This document shows, one piece after another, positions 1-6,294 of a DNA stretch of 7,456 bases. Source of the DNA: Chlamydiota bacterium (GTDB lineage Bacteria; Chlamydiota; Chlamydiia; Chlamydiales; Rhabdochlamydiaceae); contig JAAKFC010000076.1 of the NCBI GenBank assembly GCA_011065225.1, forward strand, positions 1 through 7,456. Reading direction: 5' to 3'. The position numbers and the translations under genes are program-made. Numbering within the stretch: position 1 is the first letter of the stretch; every line of letters starts with the position of its first letter. The notes below the pieces were generated by a model that saw only the letters and a program-made list of their open reading frames with translations, was not told where the DNA came from and made no database searches.

Positions 1-1196
1 AATGACAGTTTGCCTTTCCTTCCTTGAGGATCTTTGAAAGTCAGATCAAATTTAACTGTGGATAACTCTAATGTGGAGTCGAGATTAACGCCATGTATCT
101 GAATCATTCTATCCATCTTGGTTCCTTCTGATAAAGACCCTAACTCGCACTTCGATTGTTCACCTGTTTTAACACTTGGGATATTGTTTACTGACCATGT
201 CCCTGCATCTAATTGCGAAGAGCTCAACACCAAATCTCTAAAAACGGCAAGCGCTTGAATATAAATTTTGGATATCGCACTTTCGATAGTCTCTTTGCCT
301 AATGTAGTGTCAATATATGTACCCGTAAATTTCCCAGTTTTGGGGGCGATTATCTTCAACGTTTCCTTTTTATGATTCCCTATTCCAATCGCAAATAACT
401 GAGCATTTACTGCTGTAAGCCTTTTATGAATGGGCACAACCTTACTTGGATCAAGAGTTTCCTCCCCATCGGTTAACAAAATAAACGTGTGGACTGTCTT
501 TTTATTTTCATTTGCCATTCCCTCTAACTTTGTGGTCGCTTCCTCTAAACCGGCGAAAATACTTGTCCCTCCGGAAGATCTATATCCCTTCAAATTTGCT
601 CTGATCCCTTCAATAGGACTATTTTTGCCATTCTCTCTCGTAAGCATGGTTGGTTCACAGATTATCGTTGCCACTCCACTAAATCCAACAATTGCTATTT
701 TGATGTTCGCCCCCTTTAGTGTTTCCACGACTTTTTGAGCACTATTCAAAACACTATTCACACTGTTCTTTACCTCCGCTTCACGACCTTCATTATTCAT
801 ACTTGAACCCATACTTGAACTTGTATCAATACAAAAAGTAAGTGTTATATCTGGAGGAATAACTTCTCTCTTTGGCATCCCAATTGAGAGTCTTGCATAA
901 TTGAGAGTAGACTGCATATTCACGAAGGGATATTGGGGACGACTCCTGAAGTACTTTACTGCTATCAAAGCGGCTCCACTAATAGCCACTCCGCCAATCA
1001 TCCATTCTTTATTGGCCCATAAAAAAATGGAAACTTCATTTAATGCATTGGAAATGTCAATTTGGACTAAAGCACTAATATCTGGTAATTCGGAGTATGC
1101 CTGTTCGATCAGAGTGGTATATTTTCTATAATCGGTGTATGCATAATCGTAATGGGTTGAAGCGATGAAGAAATCTTTTATTTCAGAAAGAACCAT
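1..1196 (-). CDS. Membrane-anchored VWA (MIDAS) domain protein, C-terminus cut off by window edge
   Basis: An open frame runs from ATG at 1196 leftwards off the window without a stop, giving 398 residues. Residues 1-63 are mostly polar and aromatic. Residues about 65-83 form a single membrane segment (WMIGGVAISG... to VKYF). A von Willebrand factor type A domain follows at about 116-305 with a complete metal-ion-dependent adhesion site: D124-T-S126-S-S128, T211 in SGGTSIF, and D243 in LLTDGEE. After about 310 comes a beta-rich stretch (LGSLSEGT, then VKFDLTFKDPQGRKGK) like the sandwich that follows VWA in calcium-activated-channel-like bacterial proteins. VWA domains of this type bind protein ligands through a divalent cation; the partner here is unknown. 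The start is supported by AGGAG 11 nt upstream and a promoter-like pair. Topology (VWA outside or inside) cannot be read with certainty. The VWA call is secure; the specific role is not. Confidence 0.9.
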   Translation of the reverse strand, partial: MVLSEIKDFFIASTHYDYAYTDYRKYTTLIEQAYSELPDISALVQIDISNALNEVSIFLWANKEWMIGGVAISGAALIAVKYFRSRPQYPFVNMQSTLNYARLSIGMPKREVIPPDITLTFCIDTSSSMGSSMNNEGREAEVKNSVNSVLNSAQKVVETLKGANIKIAIVGFSGVATIICEPTMLTRENGKNSPIEGIRANLKGYRSSGGTSIFAGLEEATTKLEGMANENKKTVHTFILLTDGEETLDPSKVVPIHKRLTAVNAQLFAIGIGNHKKETLKIIAPKTGKFTGTYIDTTLGKETIESAISKIYIQALAVFRDLVLSSSQLDAGTWSVNNIPSVKTGEQSKCELGSLSEGTKMDRMIQIHGVNLDSTLELSTVKFDLTFKDPQGRKGKLS

Positions 1197-1207
1197 AATC
1201 TTTTTAT

Positions 1208-1212
1208 CTCCT
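1208..1212 (-). promoter_or_regulatory. Ribosome binding site of the VWA gene
   Basis: AGGAG on the minus strand, 11 nt before the ATG at 1196. The spacing is slightly long, but it is one of the clearer Shine-Dalgarno matches in the window and decides the start codon. Confidence 0.6.
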
Positions 1213-1235
1213 GGCTTTTATTGAAAAACGAAAAA

Positions 1236-1264
1236 ATAATGGTGGAAATAAGAAAACTTTTCAA
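1236..1264 (-). promoter_or_regulatory. Putative sigma70-type promoter of the VWA gene
   Basis: Read on the minus strand: -35 TTGAAA (1264-1259), 17-bp spacer, -10 CATTAT (1241-1236). The predicted transcript would start near 1229, leaving a leader of about 33 nt that contains the AGGAG site. The spacer and surroundings are AT-rich. Matches are 5/6 and 4/6 to consensus, so this is plausible but not proven. Confidence 0.45.
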
Positions 1265-1316
1265 GGCTTTTTGTAGTGGACGGAAACAGCTGTCTTCTTG
1301 GCATGCTAGCGATCCC

Positions 1317-1349
1317 CAAAATGGCCCCGCATTGTGGGGCTTTTGTTTT
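1317..1349 (-). terminator. Likely rho-independent terminator after the phosphatase/nuclease-domain gene
   Basis: A GC stem GCCCC/GGGGC (1324-1328 with 1336-1340) has a 7-nt loop and is flanked by AAAA on one side and TTTTGTTTT on the other. The better T run lies on the plus strand, but the only gene reading towards it is the minus-strand gene ending at 1479. On that strand the stem is followed by CATTTT. It may work in both directions and separates that gene from the VWA promoter. Confidence 0.5.
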
Positions 1350-1358
1350 GAGGGCGGA

Positions 1359-1380
1359 GCAAGCCAATAGTTTGGTTTGC
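1359..1380. repeat. Short hairpin downstream of the phosphatase/nuclease-domain gene
   Basis: GCAAGCCAA (1359-1367) pairs with TTGGTTTGC (1372-1380) around a 4-nt loop: 9 pairs including one G-U. It is adjacent to the 13-mer GAGGGCGGAGCAA (1350-1362), which recurs in both arms of the palindromic element at 4285-4451. It has no T run, so it is probably a repeat remnant or 3'-end stabilising hairpin rather than a terminator. Confidence 0.4.
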
Positions 1381-1478
1381 GTTTGAATGGGGTTTCTAAG
1401 AGAATTTTATGCAAGACAACTTTTATTCTTAGCAAGCGAAAGAGAACACGTCCTAAAAGGTTTCTTATTCTGGGAAAA

Positions 1479-3212
1479 TCATTCGGTTTTTTTGCGTTTA
1501 ATATCCAAAACCAAACCTTTGTGGTCAGTAATAGCTTCATAAGGATCATTAACATCATAGGTATCGACGAATTCGGTCTTGAGATCTAGCCCACTTGGGT
1601 CCCCATAAAGTAGCGCATAGTCAACCATTTCAGAAAGATTAGAATGCACTTCTTTTCCTCTCATGTGATTGACCAAAACATTCGTGCAGGATTCTGAACC
1701 AATGTTTTGATCACTGCGAGGATCGTAATAATTTGGATTGCTCCCAATTGTCGATTGATATTCTTTATCTGAATGGAAGCTATCTATATTGAAATCTCCT
1801 AAAATAAAGCTATCTAGATTTTTTTCTTTCTTATTTTCTTCGATTCGACGGGTGATGAGATCAAATTGCCTTTTGCGCTCGTCCTCTGCATCCCCTGCTT
1901 CCATATTTGTGGTCACAAAATATTGGGAAGGGGTTTCTATAAAGAAAGCTCCTCGCTTAATTCCATTTTGGTCGGGAAAAGGAAGAAATTCAGCACTTTT
2001 GATGGGGACTTTTGAAAAGACGACAAGCCCGCTTTCCATTCGCATTGGATTGGGACCTATGCGAGTAAAACAATGCGCATATTGACTTTTCAGCTTATCA
2101 AAGAGTTCCATAGAGGCCGGGAAAGAAGTTTCTTGTAGAAAAAGAATATCGGGATTTTGTTCACTGATCAATTTTGTCAATTGATCAATCCGTTCACCTG
2201 GAGGTCGGAGACCTCCTAAGGGGATGGGAAGCCCTCCCCATAGCATGCATGTATTCAATGTCATGCATCTGATATTTTGATCGTCTAGCTTCTCTTCTCC
2301 ATTGCCTTTCCAATATGTATAAGGAGTCCGATTGACAGCATTTCCACATAGATGCATTCCTTCCCCTAGGGCATAAAGAGAAATGGTAATGGGAGCAAAT
2401 ACAGCGCCTAAACAAACCATGGCGCAGCGATTGACCTTCTCGAGAGTTGGATTTTGCAAATTTCCCTCAACTCCTGGACGAATAGGAGTACAAATAGCGC
2501 GCAGAAAAAACTCGGAAGTCATTTGCACCGGTTTTTGTAAATAGTAGGCTATCATATGCAGAAAATTTCCCGTTGTAGAGGGTTTCCCAAGTTGACCACT
2601 CATCTCTAAAAGTTGCATTTGGCCGCATAATTGATTGCCTCGGATCATTCCCATTAAAAAATGACCTCCTGCTTCGAGGCTATTTCCTTTTTTATATTCA
2701 GATAATGACTGAGAAAGTCCAATAAAAACTTGGCAGGCAAGGGAAGCGACTGCAATTTGCAATCCTCCCTGCAAAAAAAGTGCGAGATAAAGGCCATTAT
2801 TCACGAGATAAGCATAGCTTCCAAGAGCGCTTAGAAGCTCACCCATATAGAGGTGTTGCCCAATGTTTATGCAGTCTAATGCGCAGTCATGAACTGTAGT
2901 GATCAACATCCCAAGAGGATGGGCGAATAAAGTTCCTGCTAAGGCAATCACTGAAAGGATTGTTTGAAAAAAAGCATAGGAAATGCCAGTGATACTCCTT
3001 TCGCTCAATAATTGCGAAAATGCAGTCACAGAGCGCAATCCCCCCAGGGTGAGCGAAAGAGGAAAACTAAGGGGCTTATAGAGACTCAAAAATGGCAGAG
3101 CAACAAGTGTGATGCGCTTTGCCAAATCCTCTTTTTTCTCTGTCTTGATATCATTCGTATATTCACGATGATAAAAAGGAGGCTGAGCTATTGGATTTGT
3201 TGCTATACACAT
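1479..3212 (-). CDS. Endonuclease/exonuclease/phosphatase (EEP) domain protein with hydrophobic N-terminal half
   Basis: 577 residues. The N-terminal half (about 33-290) is rich in hydrophobic stretches, with likely membrane segments near 34-55, 76-105, 138-165 and 264-288, and matches no family I can name. The C-terminal half (about 312-571) is a DNase I/sphingomyelinase/inositol-phosphatase type domain. It shows MTLNT (N320), DILFLQE (metal-binding E361), SGLVVFSK, LGDFNID (D473, N475), MVDYALL (D531) and the final catalytic pair ITDHKG (D563, H564). Where many members have THL, this protein reads TTNM (N436), so one usual histidine seems replaced. The substrate (nucleic acid, phospholipid or phosphoinositide) cannot be decided. 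Membrane anchoring plus this fold would suit a host-directed lipid phosphatase or sphingomyelinase, but that is inference. The ATG at 3212 has no Shine-Dalgarno and sits inside a repeat end; TTG at residue 30 is an alternative start. Confidence 0.85.
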   Translation of the reverse strand: MCIATNPIAQPPFYHREYTNDIKTEKKEDLAKRITLVALPFLSLYKPLSFPLSLTLGGLRSVTAFSQLLSERSITGISYAFFQTILSVIALAGTLFAHPLGMLITTVHDCALDCINIGQHLYMGELLSALGSYAYLVNNGLYLALFLQGGLQIAVASLACQVFIGLSQSLSEYKKGNSLEAGGHFLMGMIRGNQLCGQMQLLEMSGQLGKPSTTGNFLHMIAYYLQKPVQMTSEFFLRAICTPIRPGVEGNLQNPTLEKVNRCAMVCLGAVFAPITISLYALGEGMHLCGNAVNRTPYTYWKGNGEEKLDDQNIRCMTLNTCMLWGGLPIPLGGLRPPGERIDQLTKLISEQNPDILFLQETSFPASMELFDKLKSQYAHCFTRIGPNPMRMESGLVVFSKVPIKSAEFLPFPDQNGIKRGAFFIETPSQYFVTTNMEAGDAEDERKRQFDLITRRIEENKKEKNLDSFILGDFNIDSFHSDKEYQSTIGSNPNYYDPRSDQNIGSESCTNVLVNHMRGKEVHSNLSEMVDYALLYGDPSGLDLKTEFVDTYDVNDPYEAITDHKGLVLDIKRKKTE

Positions 3213-3366
3213 CGTGATTCAAAAATTGGAAATTTCACAAGGAGACCCTCAAATTTTTTAACTGCGACGAACTACAGTGTTTATAGACACGAAGTGAGGA
3301 GCAGGTGACAAATTTGAGGAAAAGTCGACGCCGTGAAAAACCAATTTTTGAATCTCGATGTGTATA
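3204..3366. repeat. 163-bp imperfect inverted repeat, MITE-like, in the divergent spacer
   Basis: Positions 3204-3229 and 3341-3366 are inverted copies matching at 25 of 26 positions; each reads TATACACATCG inward from its outer end. A second inner pair, CCTCAAATTT (3247-3256) and its complement (3310-3319), continues the symmetry after a 4-bp offset. The 53-bp centre is less ordered. Size and structure resemble a miniature inverted-repeat element, but I see no clear target duplication beyond TA-type symmetry at the ends. The left end supplies the ATG TGT ATA codons that begin the gene at 3212. Confidence 0.7.
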
Positions 3367-3368
3367 AT
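3363..3368 (+). promoter_or_regulatory. Possible -10 box (TATAAT) for the kinase-like gene
   Basis: A perfect TATAAT on the plus strand spans the right edge of the inverted repeat. It would start transcription near 3375, about 45 nt before the ATG at 3420. No good -35 lies at the proper distance. A second candidate, TATTAT at 3388-3393, is closer to the gene. Evidence is composition-level only. Confidence 0.3.
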
Positions 3369-3379
3369 GCCATATTTTT

Positions 3380-3398
3380 TTGGTAAATATTATACCAA
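3380..3398. promoter_or_regulatory. Small palindrome upstream of the kinase-like gene, possible operator
   Basis: TTGGTA (3380-3385) and TACCAA (3393-3398) are inverted around a 7-nt AT-only centre, overlapping the alternative -10 TATTAT. The geometry fits a dimeric regulator site, but no regulator gene is nearby and chance is possible in such AT-rich DNA. Confidence 0.25.
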
Positions 3399-3419
3399 TT
3401 CGTGTATTTTTCTTCCTTG

Positions 3420-4226
3420 ATGATAAAATTTTTGCTTTTCCTCCTTTTATTTGCGGGTTTCTCTATCTGTGGAAACATTTTTTGGTTCTATTCGGGAAGC
3501 GATTTTTCTCTCAAAAATTTCCAACCTCCCGTTGAAATCTCTTATAAATCCCCTTCTATTGATATCCCATCTGGCCCCTATGCCTATTTAGGCCATGGGA
3601 AACAATCTATGGTCTTTGAAAGTGCAGACCAAAGTCATGTATTAAAACTTTTTTATTGGAAACGCCCTTTGCGCAAACGTTGGTATCGCAAAGCTGAAAA
3701 TTGGCTCCGCTTTGCTTCACCGAGCTGGCTCATAAAAACTGCAAAAAAGAGAGGTGAACTCAAAAAGCTTTTTACACGTTATGTTTGGGGTTTTGAAGAT
3801 CTGCGCACGGAAACTGCCATTGTCCATGTGCATTTCTCTAAAACGAAAGAACCGATGCCCATTTCTCTTATCGACCGCAATGGAAAGTCCCATCCATTGA
3901 ATCTAGCGGATTTTCCTTTCGTTCTCCAAAAAAAAATTGTGCTGATCCCTGAATATCTCGATGCAAAATTGCGCAGCGGAGACATTCTTGGAGCAAAACA
4001 AGCGATTGCAAATCTTCGAGAGTATTTTGCAAGGCGCATTCAAATGGGATATATTGACAATCCCGAAGTATTTGCGAAAAACTATGGTTTTATTGGTGAT
4101 CAGCCTGTGCAAATTGATATTGGAAGATTTGCCAAACCTGCACAGTTTGATGTGAAAAAAGAGCAGGAGAAAGTCTTTAGAAATTTGGATAAATATGTGC
4201 GCAAGCACTATCCCCAACTTATTTAA
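3420..4226 (+). CDS. Membrane-anchored kinase-like protein of unknown substrate
   Basis: 268 residues from ATG 3420; a GTG at 3402 would add six residues but has no better ribosome site. Residues 4-23 (KFLLFLLLFAGFSICGNIFW region) form a signal anchor. Cys17 is not in a good lipobox. From residue 56 the pattern recalls a protein-kinase-like N-lobe: YLGHGKQSMVF (glycine-rich loop, 56-66) followed by HVLKLF (K76). Near the end, GYIDNPEVFAKNYGF (D213, N221) and VQIDIGRF (D233) stand where the catalytic Asp, Asn and DFG-equivalent Asp of kinase-fold enzymes sit. The middle (about 80-135) is very basic. It resembles hypothetical proteins I recall from chlamydia-like bacteria, but from memory only. 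It could be an active small-molecule or protein kinase, or a pseudokinase. It is convergent with the CoA-transferase gene and flanked on both sides by inverted-repeat elements. Confidence 0.75.
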   Translation: MIKFLLFLLLFAGFSICGNIFWFYSGSDFSLKNFQPPVEISYKSPSIDIPSGPYAYLGHGKQSMVFESADQSHVLKLFYWKRPLRKRWYRKAENWLRFASPSWLIKTAKKRGELKKLFTRYVWGFEDLRTETAIVHVHFSKTKEPMPISLIDRNGKSHPLNLADFPFVLQKKIVLIPEYLDAKLRSGDILGAKQAIANLREYFARRIQMGYIDNPEVFAKNYGFIGDQPVQIDIGRFAKPAQFDVKKEQEKVFRNLDKYVRKHYPQLI

Positions 4227-4248
4227 ACCCCAGATAACAAATTATTCG

Positions 4249-4278
4249 TACCCGAGCCCGTACCCGCGTGCGTGCCCG
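4249..4278. repeat. Five tandem hexamers, consensus TACCCG
   Basis: Exactly phased units TACCCG, AGCCCG, TACCCG, CGTGCG, TGCCCG lie 23 bp after the stop of the kinase-like gene. The GC-rich block stands out from its AT-rich surroundings and ends just before the target duplication of the palindromic element. It is an imperfect microsatellite with no coding meaning. Confidence 0.6.
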
Positions 4279-4284
4279 ATCTAA

Positions 4285-4451
4285 GAGGGTGTCTACAAAG
4301 TACTTTCGCCGAGAGGAACAAAGATTTTTCCCTATGAGAATCCTCTGGAGGGCGGAGCAAACTCAAATCGAGTTTGCTCCGCCCTCCAGAGGATTCTCAT
4401 AGGGAAAAAGATTGGTCCGATAGTCAGTGGAATGACTTTGTAGACACCCTC
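4285..4451. mobile_element. 167-bp palindromic MITE with TAA target duplication, IS5-family-like ends
   Basis: Terminal inverted repeats of 17 bp begin GAGGGTGTCTACAAAGT (4285-4301, and inverted at 4435-4451). They are flanked on both sides by the triplet TAA (4282-4284 and 4452-4454), a likely target duplication. Inside, two perfect 40-bp arms (4325-4364 and 4370-4409) surround a 5-nt loop AAATC. Between the outer and inner repeats (4302-4324 and 4410-4434) the two sides are unrelated. There is no open frame, so it must be moved in trans. Ends starting GAG with TNA-type 3-bp duplications are known from IS5-family groups such as IS1031; that assignment is from memory. The stem is bounded by TTTTT and AAAAA in the wrong order for an intrinsic terminator, but both convergent transcripts would end in this strong hairpin. 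Confidence 0.8.
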
Positions 4452-5764
4452 TAAATAAAATGCATTTCTTTGGCTTGCTTGGTGAGTTCGTCGCGGAACT
4501 TAGGATGCGCGAGATTGATTAAGGCAAGTGTTCTTTCTGTAGTAGATAATCCCATCAAACGAACACAGCCGTATTCTGTTACGACATAATCTACATCGAG
4601 GCGCGTGTCTGTTGCTACGGCTTGCAATTTAGGGCTAATCTTGGAAATTGTACCCTTTTTTGCTGTCGAATGACTTGCGAGAATTGCTTTTCCCCCTTTT
4701 GATAATCGAGCTCCTCTCATGAAATCTAACTGTCCACCCACCCCTGAAAATTGATGACGTGTAAATTCGGCATTCACTTGTCCGCTAAAATCGATTTCAA
4801 TGAAGGAATTCACAGAAATCACATTGTCATTTTTGGCGATGATCGAAGGGGAATTGACATGAGAGACAGGATAACATCCCATCGAGGGATTGTTGTGAAC
4901 AGTATCGTATAAATTCTTATCGCCAGCAGCAAAAGTAAAAACAGTTCGATTTTTATGAAGGTTTTTGTAGCGATTCGTTATGATGCCACTTTGAATGAGG
5001 TCTAGGGTTCCTGAAGTCAACACCTCAGTATGCAAACCCAAATCTTTATGATTTTTTAGGGCTTCACAAACAGCATTCGGTACTCCTCCAATTCCAATTT
5101 GAATCGTCGCGCGATCGGGAATCATTTCAACAATGATGCTTCCTATCTTCTTGTCGAGTTCATCGCCTGGCCTTTGGGGATCTTCAACGAGAGGACAAGT
5201 ATGTTCAATGATCATATCTACTTCGGAAACATGCAATAACGAGGCGCCCGCAGTCCTAGGCATGTTCTCATTGACTTCAACGATGACTTTTTTTGCACTT
5301 CGTGACACTTCAATGGCATAATCTCCATGAATACTAAAATTAAAATATCCAAAATCATCCATTGGAGCCACGGTGACTAAAAAGGTATCTATCCCAATAA
5401 CTTCTGTTAACATTTTGGGGTAATGACTAAAGCTCATAGGAACAAATTCTAAATACTTTTTGCCTTTCTCAAACCCTTTTTTTGCAAGTTCTACTTCGCC
5501 CCGTGTGAGCATTGTTGAAAAGGGATGGATCACATCCATTAAATCTTCTTGGAAAATAGTCTCTAAAGCTACAGGACCACACCGCATGTAATAGACTTTC
5601 AAATCTTCTATGTCTCCAGAATGGGCTCGCTCCGCCAGAGCTGCTAAGAGTGCAGGAGGCGTTGCAGCTCGCATTCCCATGGAAATGATTCCCTTTTTCG
5701 GAACGAGTTCAACTGCTTCTTTTGGTGTTTTTTTCTTGCTGCGATAAAGGTCCATAGTATTCAT
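4451..5764 (-). CDS. ripA: Class I CoA-transferase, putative itaconate CoA-transferase (RipA/Ict-like)
   Basis: 437 residues, the usual length for the acetyl-CoA hydrolase/4-hydroxybutyrate CoA-transferase family. N-terminal domain about 13-200, with VAPMDDFGYFNF (132-143) and VIVEVNENMPR (160-170). C-terminal domain about 201-430, with IQIGIGGVPNAV (221-232), HKDLGLHTE (239-247, where E247 sits in the position of the catalytic glutamate that carries the CoA thioester), the conserved block SVNSFIEIDFSGQVNAE and the glycine-rich GVGGQLDFMRGA. Proposed role: transfer of CoA to itaconate, the first pathway step, though it is the last gene of the operon. Start ATG 5764 has AAGGG at 8-nt spacing. 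The TAG stop spans the junction with the inserted palindromic element. Sequence alone cannot separate itaconate from acetate, 4-hydroxybutyrate or mesaconate as acceptor; the neighbours favour itaconate. Confidence 0.88.
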   Translation of the reverse strand: MNTMDLYRSKKKTPKEAVELVPKKGIISMGMRAATPPALLAALAERAHSGDIEDLKVYYMRCGPVALETIFQEDLMDVIHPFSTMLTRGEVELAKKGFEKGKKYLEFVPMSFSHYPKMLTEVIGIDTFLVTVAPMDDFGYFNFSIHGDYAIEVSRSAKKVIVEVNENMPRTAGASLLHVSEVDMIIEHTCPLVEDPQRPGDELDKKIGSIIVEMIPDRATIQIGIGGVPNAVCEALKNHKDLGLHTEVLTSGTLDLIQSGIITNRYKNLHKNRTVFTFAAGDKNLYDTVHNNPSMGCYPVSHVNSPSIIAKNDNVISVNSFIEIDFSGQVNAEFTRHQFSGVGGQLDFMRGARLSKGGKAILASHSTAKKGTISKISPKLQAVATDTRLDVDYVVTEYGCVRLMGLSTTERTLALINLAHPKFRDELTKQAKEMHFI

Positions 5765-5772
5765 GTGAATTT

Positions 5773-5777
5773 CCCTT
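5773..5777 (-). promoter_or_regulatory. Ribosome binding site of the CoA-transferase gene
   Basis: AAGGG on the minus strand, 8 nt before ATG 5764. Its first two bases are the last two of the TAA stop of the upstream hydratase gene, so termination and re-initiation are physically linked. Confidence 0.65.
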
Positions 5778-6294
5778 AATAAGAGGTGTCTGGTTCTTTT
5801 CCTTTTTTATAAACAAGAAATGTCCGTTCAAAAGACATGACTTCCTTACCATCTTGGTTTTTTCCAACGGTTTTTACTGTCACAATTCCTTGGTTCGGTC
5901 GTGATTTAGATTCTCTTTTATTTAAAATCTCGGTTTCCGCATAGAGGGTATCCCCAATAAAAAGTGGATGAGGAATTTTAATTTTATCCCAACCCAAATT
6001 TGCCACTGCCTTTTGGCTTGTACTATGCACACTCATACCGGTCATAATAGCTAGGGTGAGTGTACTGACCACTAAAGGCTTTTTCCATTCGGTATGAGAA
6101 GCATATTCATAATCAAAATGGAGTTGCAGAGAATTCATGGTCAATAATGTGAACCACACATTATCGCTGTCAATGATGGTTCGACCCGGTCTATGTTCTA
6201 CGATGTCGCCAATGACAAAATCTTCATAATAAAGACCATAAGCCTCACGATAGCGATTCTCATCAATCTTTTTGTAACATTTAATCGATTCCAT
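5776..6294 (-). CDS. ripB: MaoC-type hydratase, putative itaconyl-CoA hydratase (RipB/Ich-like)
   Basis: 172 residues from ATG 6294; an adjacent ATG at 6297 would add one Met. The 6294 start is preferred because AAGGA (6306-6302) then has a 7-nt spacing and forms a TGATG stop-start overlap with the lyase gene. This is a single hot-dog fold (MaoC) domain over most of the chain: GLYYEDFVIGD (20-30), the active-site segment TMNSLQLHFD (52-61) with His59, GDTLYAETEI, and SKSRPNQGIVTVKT. The usual catalytic Asp of the Asp-x4-His pair is Asn54 here. I recall the TMN form as typical of the MaoC subgroup paired with CitE-like lyases, so this is probably not inactivation. Proposed role: reversible hydration of itaconyl-CoA to (S)-citramalyl-CoA in the cytoplasm. 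Mesaconyl-CoA hydration is the main alternative. Confidence 0.87.
   Translation of the reverse strand: MESIKCYKKIDENRYREAYGLYYEDFVIGDIVEHRPGRTIIDSDNVWFTLLTMNSLQLHFDYEYASHTEWKKPLVVSTLTLAIMTGMSVHSTSQKAVANLGWDKIKIPHPLFIGDTLYAETEILNKRESKSRPNQGIVTVKTVGKNQDGKEVMSFERTFLVYKKGKEPDTSY

Noticed and set aside
430..1131. Two plus-strand open frames (430-738 and 901-1131)
   Set aside because: Both lie antisense within the VWA gene, whose motifs are unambiguous on the minus strand.
1178..1558. Minus-strand 126-residue open frame
   Set aside because: It overlaps the end of the EEP-domain gene in another frame, the terminator hairpin and the VWA start. Its product has no recognisable motif.
3012..3478. Open frames on both strands over the divergent spacer
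   Set aside because: They cross the inverted repeat and the edges of two better-supported genes, and have no family features.
4325..4409. The 40-bp stem as a rho-independent terminator
   Set aside because: On either strand the stem starts with T5 and ends with A5, so no T run follows it. It is explained better as the core of a mobile palindrome.
5776..6294. MaoC protein as an inactive hydratase because Asn replaces the catalytic Asp
   Set aside because: The rest of the active-site segment, including His59, is intact. As far as I recall, this Asn form is standard in the MaoC subgroup that accompanies CitE-like lyases.
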